Under the pieces are notes generated by a model. That model did no database searches, was not told the DNA's origin, and worked only from the letters and a program-made list of their open reading frames with translations. From assembly GCF_021130785.1 (NCBI RefSeq), contig NC_060210.1, positions 186,194,501-186,258,500 of the forward strand: DNA of 64,000 nt. Direction: 5' to 3'. Shown one piece after another: positions 11,863 to 23,138 of this stretch (its first letter is position 1; every line of letters begins with the position of its first letter). The translations under genes and the position numbers were made by a program. This DNA comes from Homalodisca vitripennis. Its lineage: Eukaryota > Arthropoda > Insecta > Hemiptera > Cicadellidae.

Positions 11863-13064
11863 AACTACTCAGTTGCTGCTATTACATATCTGCGGTATAA
11901 AGTGTCAGTAACAGGTTATTCAGGGTAACCTATTACCCGGGATAATGTTGTTTCAGTAACAGCTGAGCTGAATGATTTGTTCTCATAACGATTTTTTGGT
12001 TTTGGGTCACTCAGTAGCCAGTAACAGCCAGGCCAATTCATGTAAGTAATGAGGCATATATTATCAATGGAAATAGTACTACTCTATGTGATAAAAATAG
12101 GTTTAGATTAGGTTATCATAAATATGTTATTAGTAGTACCATAATTAAATATAACCATCTGAGCTTGAATTTGGGTACTATCACAAGAAATGTTTTTCTT
12201 TTTTTTTGCCAGCATGCATTTTCAATCGGTACCTTCCCGTTCTTAGAATACGCCCTAAATTTTACAACGTGATGACGTCAGAGAAGTTGGGACGATCTGG
12301 GACGTGATCTGAAGTCGGGAAAATACTGATCAGAAATGCTCCTGGCCATCAGTGCAGGCTTCGGTGGCAACTTCGGCGCCACCCCACACTGCTGGCAAAA
12401 CAAGAAAAACATCGCTCTAGATAGTACCCATATTCAAGCTCAGATCTCGTGAGCGTTTGTTAAGGATATATTTAACTTTTCATATTTATAATACTTATGT
12501 ATGTATAGCGTAATAACAAATGGTACATAAGGACTTCCTAATACCTAATAAATGTGTTGTATAGTCAAATTTGAATTAACTTATTTATAAATTTATTAGT
12601 TTATCAGTCTAGGCTTCATTGTATGAGTTAATAAAATTTTTGTATATCAAGATGCTACCACGTTAACAGAACGATGGAACGTCATAGTTCAACACGTTAT
12701 TTTGTAACAGATATTGACAAACAACAGTATATCCATCTCCAGCGGCCATTACTCAAATAACACGCACATGGATTAACTTTGTTTCAATTACTTTGGAACG
12801 ATAAAGTCAAACTGAATTACGTTATAGACTTTAAAGATTGTATTATAGTGAAGCTATAGTTTTATATGTCAAAGAAATATATACATTTTAGATAATATAA
12901 AATAATACTACTTTCTTTATACTAAGTTTGGGCATTTACAATTATTTAACACATCGCATGCATGGTCACCGGTGACCGCCACAGTGGTGGTGTAATGTGT
13001 GTCCAGTACGTGGCACCGCCTACTTTTTTTAACAGGGTAAAAAAACACGTCTACCAGCATTGAA
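11863..13064. other. No gene seen; contains a fold-back repeat
   Basis: Apart from the fold-back repeat at about 12095-12450, the interval has AT-rich sequence and a short GC-richer patch near 12960-13020. No coding sequence was recognised. Confidence 0.5.
12095..12450. repeat. Fold-back repeat, fullest of three copies
   Basis: The left arm (about 12158-12200, beginning CTGAGCTTGAATTTGGGTAC) pairs with the right arm (about 12405-12450) in reverse complement, giving a large potential hairpin. The interior carries GTCGGGAAAATACTGATC and CCTGGCCATCAGTGCAGGCT, found inverted in the copy at 30528-30745 and decayed at 5690-5945. It is an unclassified MITE- or SINE-like repeat. Confidence 0.7.
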
Positions 13065-13072
13065 ATAATTCT

Positions 13073-13648
13073 GGGTAGGGTATGATAAGCGGACCCGGTT
13101 TTTGATATAGAAGAATGTAGTCTTCGATACCTAATATTCGCATCTCAAATCCTAGAGTATCAATCAATATAAAAGTGTCTATAGTCCTCAATAACAATCA
13201 TATGCTTTAAATTTAAATATCAATTTAATATTTATAGTGATCAAACAAATTATTATAACAAAAATTAGCAAAACTGAAGACGACAATATTTGCTCCTCTC
13301 ACAGTTACAGTTGTTTCTTTCCCACAAATTTCACATAATGGGGTTTTCAGTGCGAGTCCAACATGTTGAAGCCACAAAAACAATATTTTATTTGTCTTAT
13401 CATCTTTCAAATCAATGTCTTTTAGTTTTCTAAAATTGACTGCCATTTTTAATAATTAAAATTACGTAAAATTGAAATATTATCCTACGTTATTATTTTT
13501 AAGTGTTTACAGCTGTTGATATAGACTATTTAAGTTAATAATTCAAAATAATTAATCAGTATCGAATGCTTATATCGATGGTTATGATTAAGTAATATCG
13601 TTTGCCAATTTCGATATAAAAAACCGGGTCCGCTTATCATACCCTACC
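13073..13648. mobile_element. Merlin-like MITE, copy 2, best-preserved ends
   Basis: The inverted ends are almost perfect for about 30 bp: left GGGTAGGGTATGATAAGCGG, and right identical in reverse complement. The flanks are ATAATTCT (13065-13072) and TTAATTCT (13649-13656), an 8-bp duplication with one mismatch. At 576 bp it has the same ends as copy 1 at 8905 and holds a small zinc-ribbon-like frame on the minus strand. Confidence 0.82.
13225..13446 (-). pseudogene. N-terminal fragment of a Merlin/ISXO2-like transposase
   Basis: A 73-residue frame starts from the ATG at 13446 inside the MITE. It has an acidic stretch (about residues 9-16), then FLWLQHVGLA and PLCEICGKE at about residues 36-44. 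Merlin and bacterial ISXO2-type transposases begin with a short helical segment followed by a CxxCG zinc ribbon, which this resembles. The second cysteine pair of the ribbon is not clear and the whole DDE core is absent, so this is an internally deleted remnant. The family call rests on this short match plus the 8-bp duplication and G-rich ends, and is therefore moderate. Confidence 0.5.
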
Positions 13649-13656
13649 CTTAATTC

Positions 13657-14590
13657 TAATTGATGGTTCGATATTATCGCTCACTCGAGTTTTGGACGCT
13701 TATTATACTGCAGTGCTGAATTATGTTATAGGTTTTTAAGATTATACTAAACTACATTGTTATTCTGTAAAATAAAAAAGCTGGCAATTATTATTAATGA
13801 ATATTTATAGGTAAAATGATTTATAGCCTGTTTGATAGTTTAGATATTTATAATCAATAGTTGATTTGATTGCCATGGTGGCTGCTTATACGTAGATGAA
13901 TAGCCTAGTTGGAATTAACTCAGTATTTATGGATAATATCTCAATAAAATAAAAGGGAATGGTAGTTTATAATAATTATTTAAAAATTAACAAAACAAAT
14001 TTAACTTGGGCCAATGTAAAAAATAGAGGATATAAGTAAAAACAACCTTACAATTGGAATTAGGCAACTTATACTTTTAAATTTCATTACTTTCAGCCAA
14101 CTTCCAAAACAAAAACAAATCTATTTAAATAAGAATAACTTAATAAAGGATTGAAAACTACCAAAATGTCTAACCATGCAGTTTAAATTAAATTATAGTT
14201 CTACCTGTGACTTATACACATTTACAGAATAAGCTCATTGCATCTAGGCCTAGGCATACATTGAATGTTTGTAAAGCACTGATTGTTAAATGTTTTCACT
14301 TTCAGAAACTACACATTATTCTTGGCCTTGAAAAGCGGTTTGATGTGTGGACAATATAAAATACGATATCACTTGAACGTTATTGATCTTAATTGTAACT
14401 GAAATGTTCTCTAACTAAAGAACAAAAATCAGAAAATGCGATATCTTCAGCCTGTTGTCAGGATCAGAAACACCAGGAAATTTCAGAAGTGCATAACCAA
14501 ACTTGCAAATGTGGAGATAGGGTGTAGTGTAGTGGAAACGTCACTTTAGAAAGGTTGACTTCTTTTCTTGCAGACACTTCAATCAGAATA
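13657..14590. other. AT-rich spacer, no gene seen
   Basis: The first roughly 55 bp (13658-13712) are the inverted counterpart of about 11018-11080. The rest shows nothing recognisable. Confidence 0.5.
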
Positions 14591-14598
14591 ACAATGAC

Positions 14599-17500
14599 CA
14601 GTGTTGCCAATCCACTTTTGGAAAATTCCCACCAGTACCTGAAAAAAATACCACCTATGAGCCCAAATTACCACCTTGCTTTAAAGTATATTTAGGCTAC
14701 TAAAGTGTGTTATCGACATCGTATGACAGTCTATATTTGTAAATGCAGGGTGTCTACCAAAACTGAACATATAAAATTCCCTGACTTTTCCAGGTTTTCT
14801 AGGTTAGACACTCTTAAATGGCTTAACGAGCAGGATTTTTTATTGCATTGAATATGGTTGATTTTAGAGCATAATATCATAAACTTATATTGTAAAAAAA
14901 ATTAACTTTTTACTTTTTTACAGAGACAATTTGCATGAAAAAGTTAGTTTCAGAAAAACAAATTTAACTTTCAATGAGCTTGGATCCATGCCAAAGTTTT
15001 TAAATAGAAACTTGTAAACTGATAAAGCAGACATTAATCATGCAATCCTGCTGTGATTCAAAGAAGGAGTAAAGGAAGATTAATATGTAAATGACTTCTA
15101 AAATCTCACTGTCAACCAGCTAAGCACAGGCTTTTAGGTTTGAACATACTATAGGCCTACAAAGTATTATTTTAGGAAAGGCCTACCAAAACCAAACATG
15201 CAAGGTTAAGCAAAAATACTTACAACACTCTTTCATGATATCCTACCTCCAAAAATAGGTTGTTTTACTGATGTACAGTTTAATAAATTTGTATGATAAA
15301 TCACATGAACTGTTATGTGTTGTTCTAAAAAATCCACTTTTTTCCTTTAACTCAACTTGTAGCTTTATGGAAAAAATTACACTAGATCACTGTTTTTTAA
15401 ATGTGTTAACCACAATTTTTTTAATGTCAGGCAAAGTGCTAGGCACAAACATAGTCTTGAAATTAAAACCTTAGAAGGCTAGCATTACCATGATGTGTTT
15501 AGCCTACTCTATAACTCAGGTTCAAATATTTATTTATATATAAATATATATATATATAATATACACACAAAATTTATTTCACAATATATCACTTGATGAC
15601 CAAAATATGAATCACAATATATTTGGCTATATTAACACAGTTTTAGTTTTTTTTAAAAGCCAAATAATAATAATAAGGCCTAATTTCTTATTGCCATATA
15701 TTTCTTGTGAGCATTTCCTTGGTAGGTTCAAATTTAACACATCCACCGCTATTTCGGATTCCTTCCCTTGTACCCATCAATGAAACGACTGTTTCTGTTT
15801 TCAATTTGTTTCTGTCATTGGTTTTGCAATGCTTCAGTTCACTGAATATTCGTTCGACAGATGAATTTGAAAATGGCAGTATAAAAAGTAAGTTAAACAC
15901 TTTTTGTATTTCTGTAAACATAGCATCTCCAGCGACTGTCTTTAGACTGAATACAGCCTTCCAATATTGCATAGCAGACTCATTTGCATCAAGTTTATGC
16001 TCTTTGAAGTCTAGCAAAGCATGACTTTTCCACTGATTGTCGAGTTTTTGGACATCAACAACTTTCTTCAGAACGGGAAATCTGTTAATTGACATGAGCC
16101 AAAGACCTTACTTTGAAGGTTTGGGCACTTTTTGGCTCCAAGACACTGAGGACATCAAAAACTTCATCAGAAAAATCAAATCTAGATTTGATTTGTGTGA
16201 CCAATTCCACATAGAAGCTTAAAATACTTTTTTAAGAAAACTTCAATATCTTTCTTTTCTGCATTTTTCTTTAATTCATTTAAATGTTTCTGTTGCCTGA
16301 ATGCCTAAATATATTTGTTCTAATTGCAGGAAATGACGGGGGTTTGAATGCTCAATGGACATGATGGGGTGTATTTTTAATGTAGTTTTAAGTCCATGTA
16401 GTTTGTACACAGATCTTGAAGCATCTTGTGAACCTCTGGTCGCAATCTATGGAGAAGTGGTGTTTCGGATTGGAACATTACATTAAAAAATCTGTTAGCA
16501 TACCAAGAACATAAGACATAAACTCCAAGTATAAGTAGATAAATTGGTTGTTCATAGCAGCTAACATGCTATCCACTGTGTTTGACGGGTCTTCGACAGA
16601 AGCGGTCAGCAGGTAGGCCTTCAACGGTTGAAATTGTTCAATCACTCTGTCAACGCAAGATTTTAATGACAGCCATCTTGTTACTGCTGGTGATAGTATT
16701 TTGTGGATTTCCTCTTGAAAAAACTCTTGGAACTGTACAAAGGCAGACTGTCTCCCAAAACTTCTGCTGAAGTGAGCCCCAAGATTTCGGAGCAAATCCT
16801 CCACTGTCTTTGGTAACTTCATACATGCTTTACTTGCCGCCAGGTGGATCATGTGGCAAGAACACTTGACACATGCAATGTGAGGGATTTCTATTTTCAA
16901 AAGTGAAAAAACCGAATGATGCTGCCCCACCATCACATTACATGTGTCAGAAACTAAATCCCACTAAGTTTTCAATGGGTATATTTTTTGATTTCAGCGA
17001 GTTCATCATACCAGTGAATAATTCATCAGCAGTGCTAGATTTGACTTCAAACATGTCAAATAAATTAGTTTTTTGGCGTTCCAGTTACATCATCAATATA
17101 GATAACTGTGAGGGCACATTGATTAACCGATGCCTGATCCGTTGTCTCATCCATGATCAAGGAGAAAAACGATCCTGGTGCCCTTAGTTTTTGGTAAATC
17201 AATTCCATGAATGCGGGACCTAAGGCTTTTTTAATCACAGTTGTTGTTTTAGTGCGTTTCATACACAGTTTAGCAGCAATTTCTGAGTCCGGAAAGACCG
17301 ATTTGCACAGCGGAATCAATGTATCATCAGCGAAAAGGGCAGGTTGTTGGTTGCAATTAGGCCGGCTAATTTTAATTCTGCTCGTTTGACACTTTTATCT
17401 GTTGTAGTTCTTTGAACAATTTTTTTTAAGTCTTTGTTAGTGGCTATCTCCTTGATTAATTTTAGGTGCTTGAGGGACTTTCCATGACGCACAATCTCTG

Positions 17501-19084
17501 TTTTATGCGCCCCCATGACTGCATCACAGACACTACAATATGCCATGTCTTGTCCGGTTCTTTCTTTGACTTTTTTTTGTAGCCAGTTTTTGAACTGGGG
17601 GTCATTCAACCAGTTTGAATTTGAATTTTCTTTCTTTTTTACTAGGCCTAATGGTGGCAGTATGGGTAAACCTAGACACAATTTTAGGCCTAGCAGCAGT
17701 TTTTGGTTGGGTGGTATTTGAAGTTGAGTGTACGGCTAGGTCTGTATCAAGCTCAGTTTCCTTGCTACTAGCAGCAATATTAACCTGGTCCTCCTCACTA
17801 GAGCTTTGACCTAATGGTTCTGGATCATCTGGATCTATTCCTAAGTCTTCGTACTCCATTGGGATTGCAAGAGACATTGAACTAGGCCAAATAGATTTTT
17901 TGCTCGATTCACCATGTGAGCTTTCTACAAACGACTTGCTCTGTCTACTTTCATCATCTTTGTCTTTTTTCTCATCTTCATCTTTCTTAGGCTTAGGCCT
18001 ACCTTTAATAATAAACTTATCCATCTTAGTAACTTAAGTTAGTCCAATTAGAGATTCATGTCAATAAAGCTAGTTCAAAGTTAGATGGATTGTAAATGGA
18101 AAATGTAAAATTAGTTAGGCCAACACTAACTATAGTTAGGTGATGTTTAGTTAAGCTTAGGGAAAACAATTATGAAGCAGAGCAGATAGGCTAGTAGTAG
18201 GTATTACAAAGCATAAATAGGACTAGGTCGTTACCTAGCTATAGGCCCCTAATCATATTTACAAAACAAATGATTTGTATGAACTTAAAGCAGCAAAGCT
18301 AGCTCTCAAAAGTGTCATCTACACTCTAAAAATAATAGTCCAAGAAGAAAAATAGCATTGCAAAAAAGAGATCTACGTTCTTAAGTTATATGCACTATAA
18401 AATAATGGTCCAAGGGGAAAAGATTGGCCAAGCACTACTAACAGTTATGACATGAACACAATAAAAATAATGGGCTAGTCCGAGAAGAAAAAATATTGCT
18501 ACATTTTTGTAGCCTATACCTTGGCCACAGTCTACACAATTTCACTACATACTTTACTATTCTAGGTCCACGGATTAAAAATGCACGATAAAGAAAACTT
18601 GAAATCTTACGTATCTTGGAAAAACGTACTTAACTAAAGCCAACTCACACGGCTATGAAATCTTATCATCCATTAAACTGATCAACTTATCTCAACTGAA
18701 TAACTTCACTAGAAGAAATAAGAAAATAGAAACCAAAATTCAAGAGAAGAAGAACACTAACACTATTACTAACAGCATAGACTAAATATCCCTGGTGTTG
18801 TTGTTATCATAGACTAACTATGCCAACCGTCAATTTCTATCTTAGCATAGAGTATTAAAAACAACAACAATCTGAATACATATTGTAATATTATATCGAT
18901 TGAATGTGTTGAATGGGAAATCAATCAGGTTACCTGAAAGCGGAATTCTCAGTGTTCGTTGTTTTCCCTAATTAATTTAAAGTTACCACCAATTTACCAC
19001 CGGGCAAAATTAACACACCTGAAATACCACCGAGACCTTAAATTACCACAAAATGTGGTAATTACCACCCGATTGGCAACGCTG
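14599..19084 (-). mobile_element. hAT DNA transposon, near full length, perfect target duplication
   Basis: The ends are CAGTGTTGCCAATC and, in reverse complement of the right side, CAGCGTTGCCAATC. The octamer ACAATGAC flanks both sides exactly (14591-14598 and 19085-19092). The 4486-bp body carries a transposase on the minus strand and subterminal repeats of a TACCACC-type motif near both ends (about 14620-14680 and 18980-19070). The intact ends and target duplication indicate a fairly young insertion, though the transposase is broken. Confidence 0.95.
15688..18024 (-). pseudogene. hAT transposase with frameshifts
   Basis: Read on the minus strand from the ATG at 18024: an acidic/basic low-complexity N terminus (MDKFIIKGRPKPKKDEDE), then after a frame change near 17640 a BED-like zinc finger, AYCSVCDAVMG with a following H..SLKH (about 17450-17540). 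After a second frame change near 17320 come the segments LCKSVFPDSEIAAKL and FFSLIMDETTD, the latter carrying the catalytic Asp region. Then CSCHMIHLAASKACMKLP and AVTRWLSLKSCVDRV (about 16650-16870), and at the end the hATC dimerisation region FSNSSVERIFSELKH (about 15840). The order matches hAT transposases of the ZBED/SCAND3-like group. At least two frameshifts and a degraded stretch at 16100-16470 make it inactive. Confidence 0.88.
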
Positions 19085-19092
19085 ACAATGAC

Positions 19093-19972
19093 ATAACTTG
19101 GCAGGTGTCACCGGTAACACTCTTGTATAATCTGTCAATTTGTGCTTTAAATAATGCACAAGTATTTAATATAATTTAAATTAATAACTCACTCAACGCA
19201 TTGAAAACAAACTGTTTCTACATACCTCATTCCAAGAATTAGTTAATACCTCATTCCTAACTGTAATAATTATGAATCAAAATACATGAAACAGGATATG
19301 TCAATTTATTTATTGCATTGTGTTAATGAATTCCCTGTCCACTTTAAATTGAATATAAAGGTAACTTTGTTTAGACTTGAAAAATGTAGCGATTTATTAT
19401 ACACTGTCATGATTTTTAATTTTTTTTAATACAGTGGTTAAAAAGCCATCGCGCAAAACATTGTTTTAATTATTGATCTTTTTGAAAGTGTAATACATGA
19501 GTTACATAAGTAAGGTATCCGTTAGAAAGATGGGACCGAAAAGCTTAATATAGGTCTATCTAAGATATTCAATTGAGACAAAAGATTTTAATTTCCATAC
19601 AACTATGAATCCTCGACTATATTTTTTACAAACCGGGTTTTTTGTAATTACTGCAAGAGTTAATAGAAATATAAGCCCTTATGCTTATATCGCCGATATA
19701 ATAGCTAACATCTAAATTTTCAGATTAGTATCGCGTGACACAATTCATTTCTGGAACAGGAAGACACACAACATATTTTGGAAAGCTTCAGCTCAATAAG
19801 AGATTAGTTAAGACATCAATGCCTTTTTAAAAGTAATTTTACATGCAACGGAATACAATTTCTCAACGCTCTGCCGGATACTCTCTAGTGTGAGACTGAT
19901 GACAATAAATTCAGAAAGCACAATGAAAATCATGTTTTTAGAACGGTGCATTTATAGTGTGGGTGAGTTATT
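19093..19972. other. AT-rich spacer, no gene seen
   Basis: Sequence between the hAT and Harbinger elements; no feature recognised. Confidence 0.5.
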
Positions 19973-20399
19973 TGGTGAAGTGAATAAAGTTGGAGTACAT
20001 GCTCCGTAGCAGATGCTCAGGTAGTGAGGAGTAACTCCTTCTAACACGAGTAAGTGCTCTGATTCGATGTGAATAAAAAGTCAATATTGGGCCAGAGGAC
20101 TTGCTCTGGCAAATGGAGCAAGTGCTCACAGTTCCTTTTCCCTATCTTGTGCTAGACAGACTTGTCCAGATATCGAGCAGATAACGCTAATATTCAGCGT
20201 CCCACATTCGCATTGTTGTTTTAGTTGTCTCACGAGTTACAACAAAACAAGTGATGGCTTGTGATAAAGGGAATAATCCACAACTTGAAAACCAGGCTTC
20301 TTTTATTTCGATTATAAAGGGAATATCCAGTTATTTTGAAAAAGAGTAATATACCAAGTATCAAAAACAAAAGAAAACAGAGCCATTGAAGAGATTCAA

Positions 20400-21122
20400 A
20401 ATCGAATCGATAATGAATTGGGATTGCATCTCGACTCAAGCCAAATCTTGAAAAAATTCAATAATATGAAGAGTAGAGTGAAGTCAAAGGCAGATACTAA
20501 CAAGACTGGCAACAAGAAAGTTATCTTGAACCATGGGAAGAGGAGTTACTTAATTTTATTGAAGGTGACACCGACAACCCGGCTATTGTGGCGTTTTAAA
20601 AGGTAAGTTCAGTTAAAACTGCTTAAAAATAATTTGCTTTTTATAACGGTTATTTGATCTTGTTGTCATGATAAATAAACTCTCATTTTTTCTTCATATT
20701 GTACTGGTATACTTTGTGTTAATTTTTTTTTTCAGAACTACGTTGTAATAAAGAACTTTACGTTTTCAGGTGCTGTTACTGGGGACCTGAAGAGACTCAG
20801 AATGAAAACTGTGTTTCTTTTGACTCTTCGGTGGATTCCACCAACTTTGAAAACTAGTCGAGCTCGGACAAAACAACTGAGAATCGACAAGGAAAAACGC
20901 AAGATTCAACTGCTGAACAAACGTAAAGTAACAGGAACAAACGTTAAACAAGCAAAGAAAAAACTTAAATTAATTGAAACTGAGGAAACTAAAGATTTGA
21001 CCTTGCCTGAGCTACAACGTTTGGTGTTACTTAAGCAGCTTGAGTACTTAAAAAAAGATGAAACATTGGTTGATATACAATTGAAAGGAGAAGAATCTAA
21101 GAAAATCGATCAGCCACAATAA
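20400..21122 (+). pseudogene. Harbinger accessory Myb/MADF-like DNA-binding protein, in pieces
   Basis: The first piece (about 20400-20600) contains QILKKFNNMKSRVKSKADTN and then, in another frame, WEEELLNFIEGDTDNPAI. This resembles the Myb/SANT-like domain and acidic linker of Harbinger accessory proteins. After a possible intron with a T-rich acceptor near 20735-20770, the second piece (about 20800-21122) is strongly basic and helical and ends in LPELQRLVLLKQLEYLKKDE, a coiled-coil-like C terminus. In known Harbinger elements this protein binds the subterminal motifs and carries the transposase into the nucleus. The original splice pattern is not certain. A frame change near 20525 suggests decay or a splice site. 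Confidence 0.65.
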
Positions 21123-21774
21123 ACAACACAATCTGAGCAAAAACGGAATTTCAACAGAGGAACTACAAACTATGATTGGAACTTCTTATTCAACAACTTA
21201 CTGTGATGGATTAGAGTTCACTACTCTGTAATAAATGTACAACCGCGTATACAACACGGCCACAAGCAAAGGTTAAGTCCTACTGTGTTACAACAAGGCT
21301 TTGTGGTCGTGTTGTATACGTACACACTGCCTACATAAGACCCTTGAGCGACTGTCCCAGACACTGGCTTTACGGGCTGTAAGACTGGCTCTATTGAAAG
21401 TCGTACGCACGTAAACACGGTCATTATGACCCAGATTTTTTAGATATTTTTGGTATTGTTTTTGTTTTTTGTGTGTTTTTTTTTTAAGAATTAGAAGTAG
21501 GTAGGTATTTTTTTTATTCTTTTACCAGAACATTTTATTTTACACAGTACATTCTTTTTAAGCTGTTGAGCTCCATGTATCAGCCAAGAAATTTCGGTTC
21601 TTCTCTGTTGTCCTCTATTGCGGATGTCTCTTTCGTTACGATTCTCTACATTGCCAACTTCATTGTTTTGCCTTTCCTCAATGTTAAAGTCAAAGACTTC
21701 ATCACTTACTCTTTTTGCTACATTATGAAGATAAAAACAACAACCATCGATGGAACATTTTCAGTTTTTTAATC

Positions 21775-22478
21775 CTAATTTTGTTTTGCATAATTTTGGA
21801 AACGTTGTTTCAACTGACTAAAACAACGTTCAATTATTACTCTTTCTTGGGGCCAAACACAGATTGTGTGTGCCCTTTCTCTAGCAGTTATTGGGATTTC
21901 ATAGGGCTTTATAAGCCAGGGAGCTATCCCGTAACCCAAATCTCCAATTAGGAGTGCATTAGCTTGATTGAATTTCATAATTCTGTAAATATCTGAATTT
22001 CTCCAAATTCGTGCATCATGTACTGAACCTGGCCAAGAAAGCATCTACGCTTGTGAACTCTTCAGCAAAATTACAAGTTGCCTGCACATTTATACTTGGA
22101 AACCTCTTTCTATTTATATATTCATCGCCATGGTCAGAAGGCTTGCGTATAGGTATTTGAGTGCAGTCAACAGCTCCAATGGCTGAAGGGAAATCTGTAT
22201 TTTGATTGCCAATATTGGCTTCTTGTTGTTCCATTTCTTCTCTTGTAGAAGGAAATTTTATCCATACGTTTTTTCTTCAGTAATATCGCTGCCATTACAT
22301 CTGAAATGGTTTTTGTGACTGTAGTTCTGTCGATACCAACATCTTCGGCAACACCACTCGGAAACCCAGGATCACCAACATATCGAAGAAAAGTACGCAT
22401 TTCTGTCCAAATTGGACAACGCACCACCACGCCTTTCAAAGTTTTCCCAAGAAAATTATCACTAAATCCACTCAACAT
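21775..22478 (-). pseudogene. PIF/Harbinger (HARBI1-like) DDE transposase
   Basis: Minus-strand frames overlap in order. 22478 to about 22235 has GFPSGVAEDVGIDRTTVTKT, a helix-turn-helix-like segment. About 22234-22016 has IGAVDCTQIPI with the first catalytic Asp, then HGDEYINRK and SINVQ. 22044-21775 has the family phrase PGSVHDARIWRNS, then LLIGDLGYG with the second Asp and VIIERCFSQLKQRF with the catalytic Glu. These are the DDE landmarks of HARBI1-like nucleases. Two small frame changes (near 22230 and 22030) interrupt the frame, so it is probably inactive although all three catalytic residues remain readable. Confidence 0.88.
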
Positions 22479-22852
22479 TCATTTTATTAAAACGATAAAG
22501 AGCTCGGTAGTCTTGCTCTAGAGATTCCCGACGCAACTCTGTTAAAGTTTTACAGCACGAAAAGGTAAAAACTCTGCCATCACAAGATTGAAACGTCTTT
22601 ACTTGAGCAAGTTGTATCTACTAATGAGTAGATCGGTAATTTCTGGAGTACCTGCTCACATTTTGGAGCAAGTGCCTAGTTTTATTCACCTAAAAAGGTG
22701 AGTAGATACTCCAAGTCAATTGTCTAGTCGTCAACATGAGAAAGTGCTCCGAGCCTCCACTGAGCAAGTTCTTTTTATTCACATGAAACTGGAGTACGTA
22801 CTCATTTTTTGGAGGAAAGAGCATTTGCTCAGCTTTATTCACTTCACCCATT

Positions 22853-23138
22853 GTCTCACTCGGCTATGATTTAATTTTATGTTTATTTAAGAGACCATGT
22901 TATTAGTAAGTTTATCTTTACGTATGACTTATATTGACGTTATACCAATCCTTATTAATCCTAGTGTTATGTCGAGTTTCCAAAAAGTATACTGGGGCTT
23001 ATGATTTACAATCTAATACAGTATATTGTTTTTAATATAAAGAGGATTTCACTTCCTTTTTCTAAAAACCTTCAGACATCACAAACAATCAATCGCAATA
23101 AAGTAAATATTATATATTTGCTTATGAATTGCAGTCAC
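22853..23138. other. AT-rich spacer, no gene seen
   Basis: Short interval between the Harbinger element and the truncated LINE; nothing recognised. Confidence 0.5.

Larger units (their letters stand above)
19973..22849. mobile_element. PIF/Harbinger DNA transposon with both element genes
   Basis: The terminal inverted repeats share GGTGAAGTGAATAAAG (left from 19974; right in reverse complement from 22848). A 3-bp duplication ATT is possible (19970-19972 and 22850-22852), with a mismatch in the first element base. Within about 200 bp of each end the motifs GAGCA/TGCTC and GTGAATAAA recur many times, as expected for subterminal transposase-binding sites. The + strand carries the Myb/MADF-like accessory gene and the minus strand the DDE transposase, the standard two-gene layout of this superfamily. 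Confidence 0.88.

Noticed and set aside
15707..17809. Plus-strand open frames across the hAT element
   Set aside because: They are antisense to the recognisable transposase blocks and have no independent motifs.
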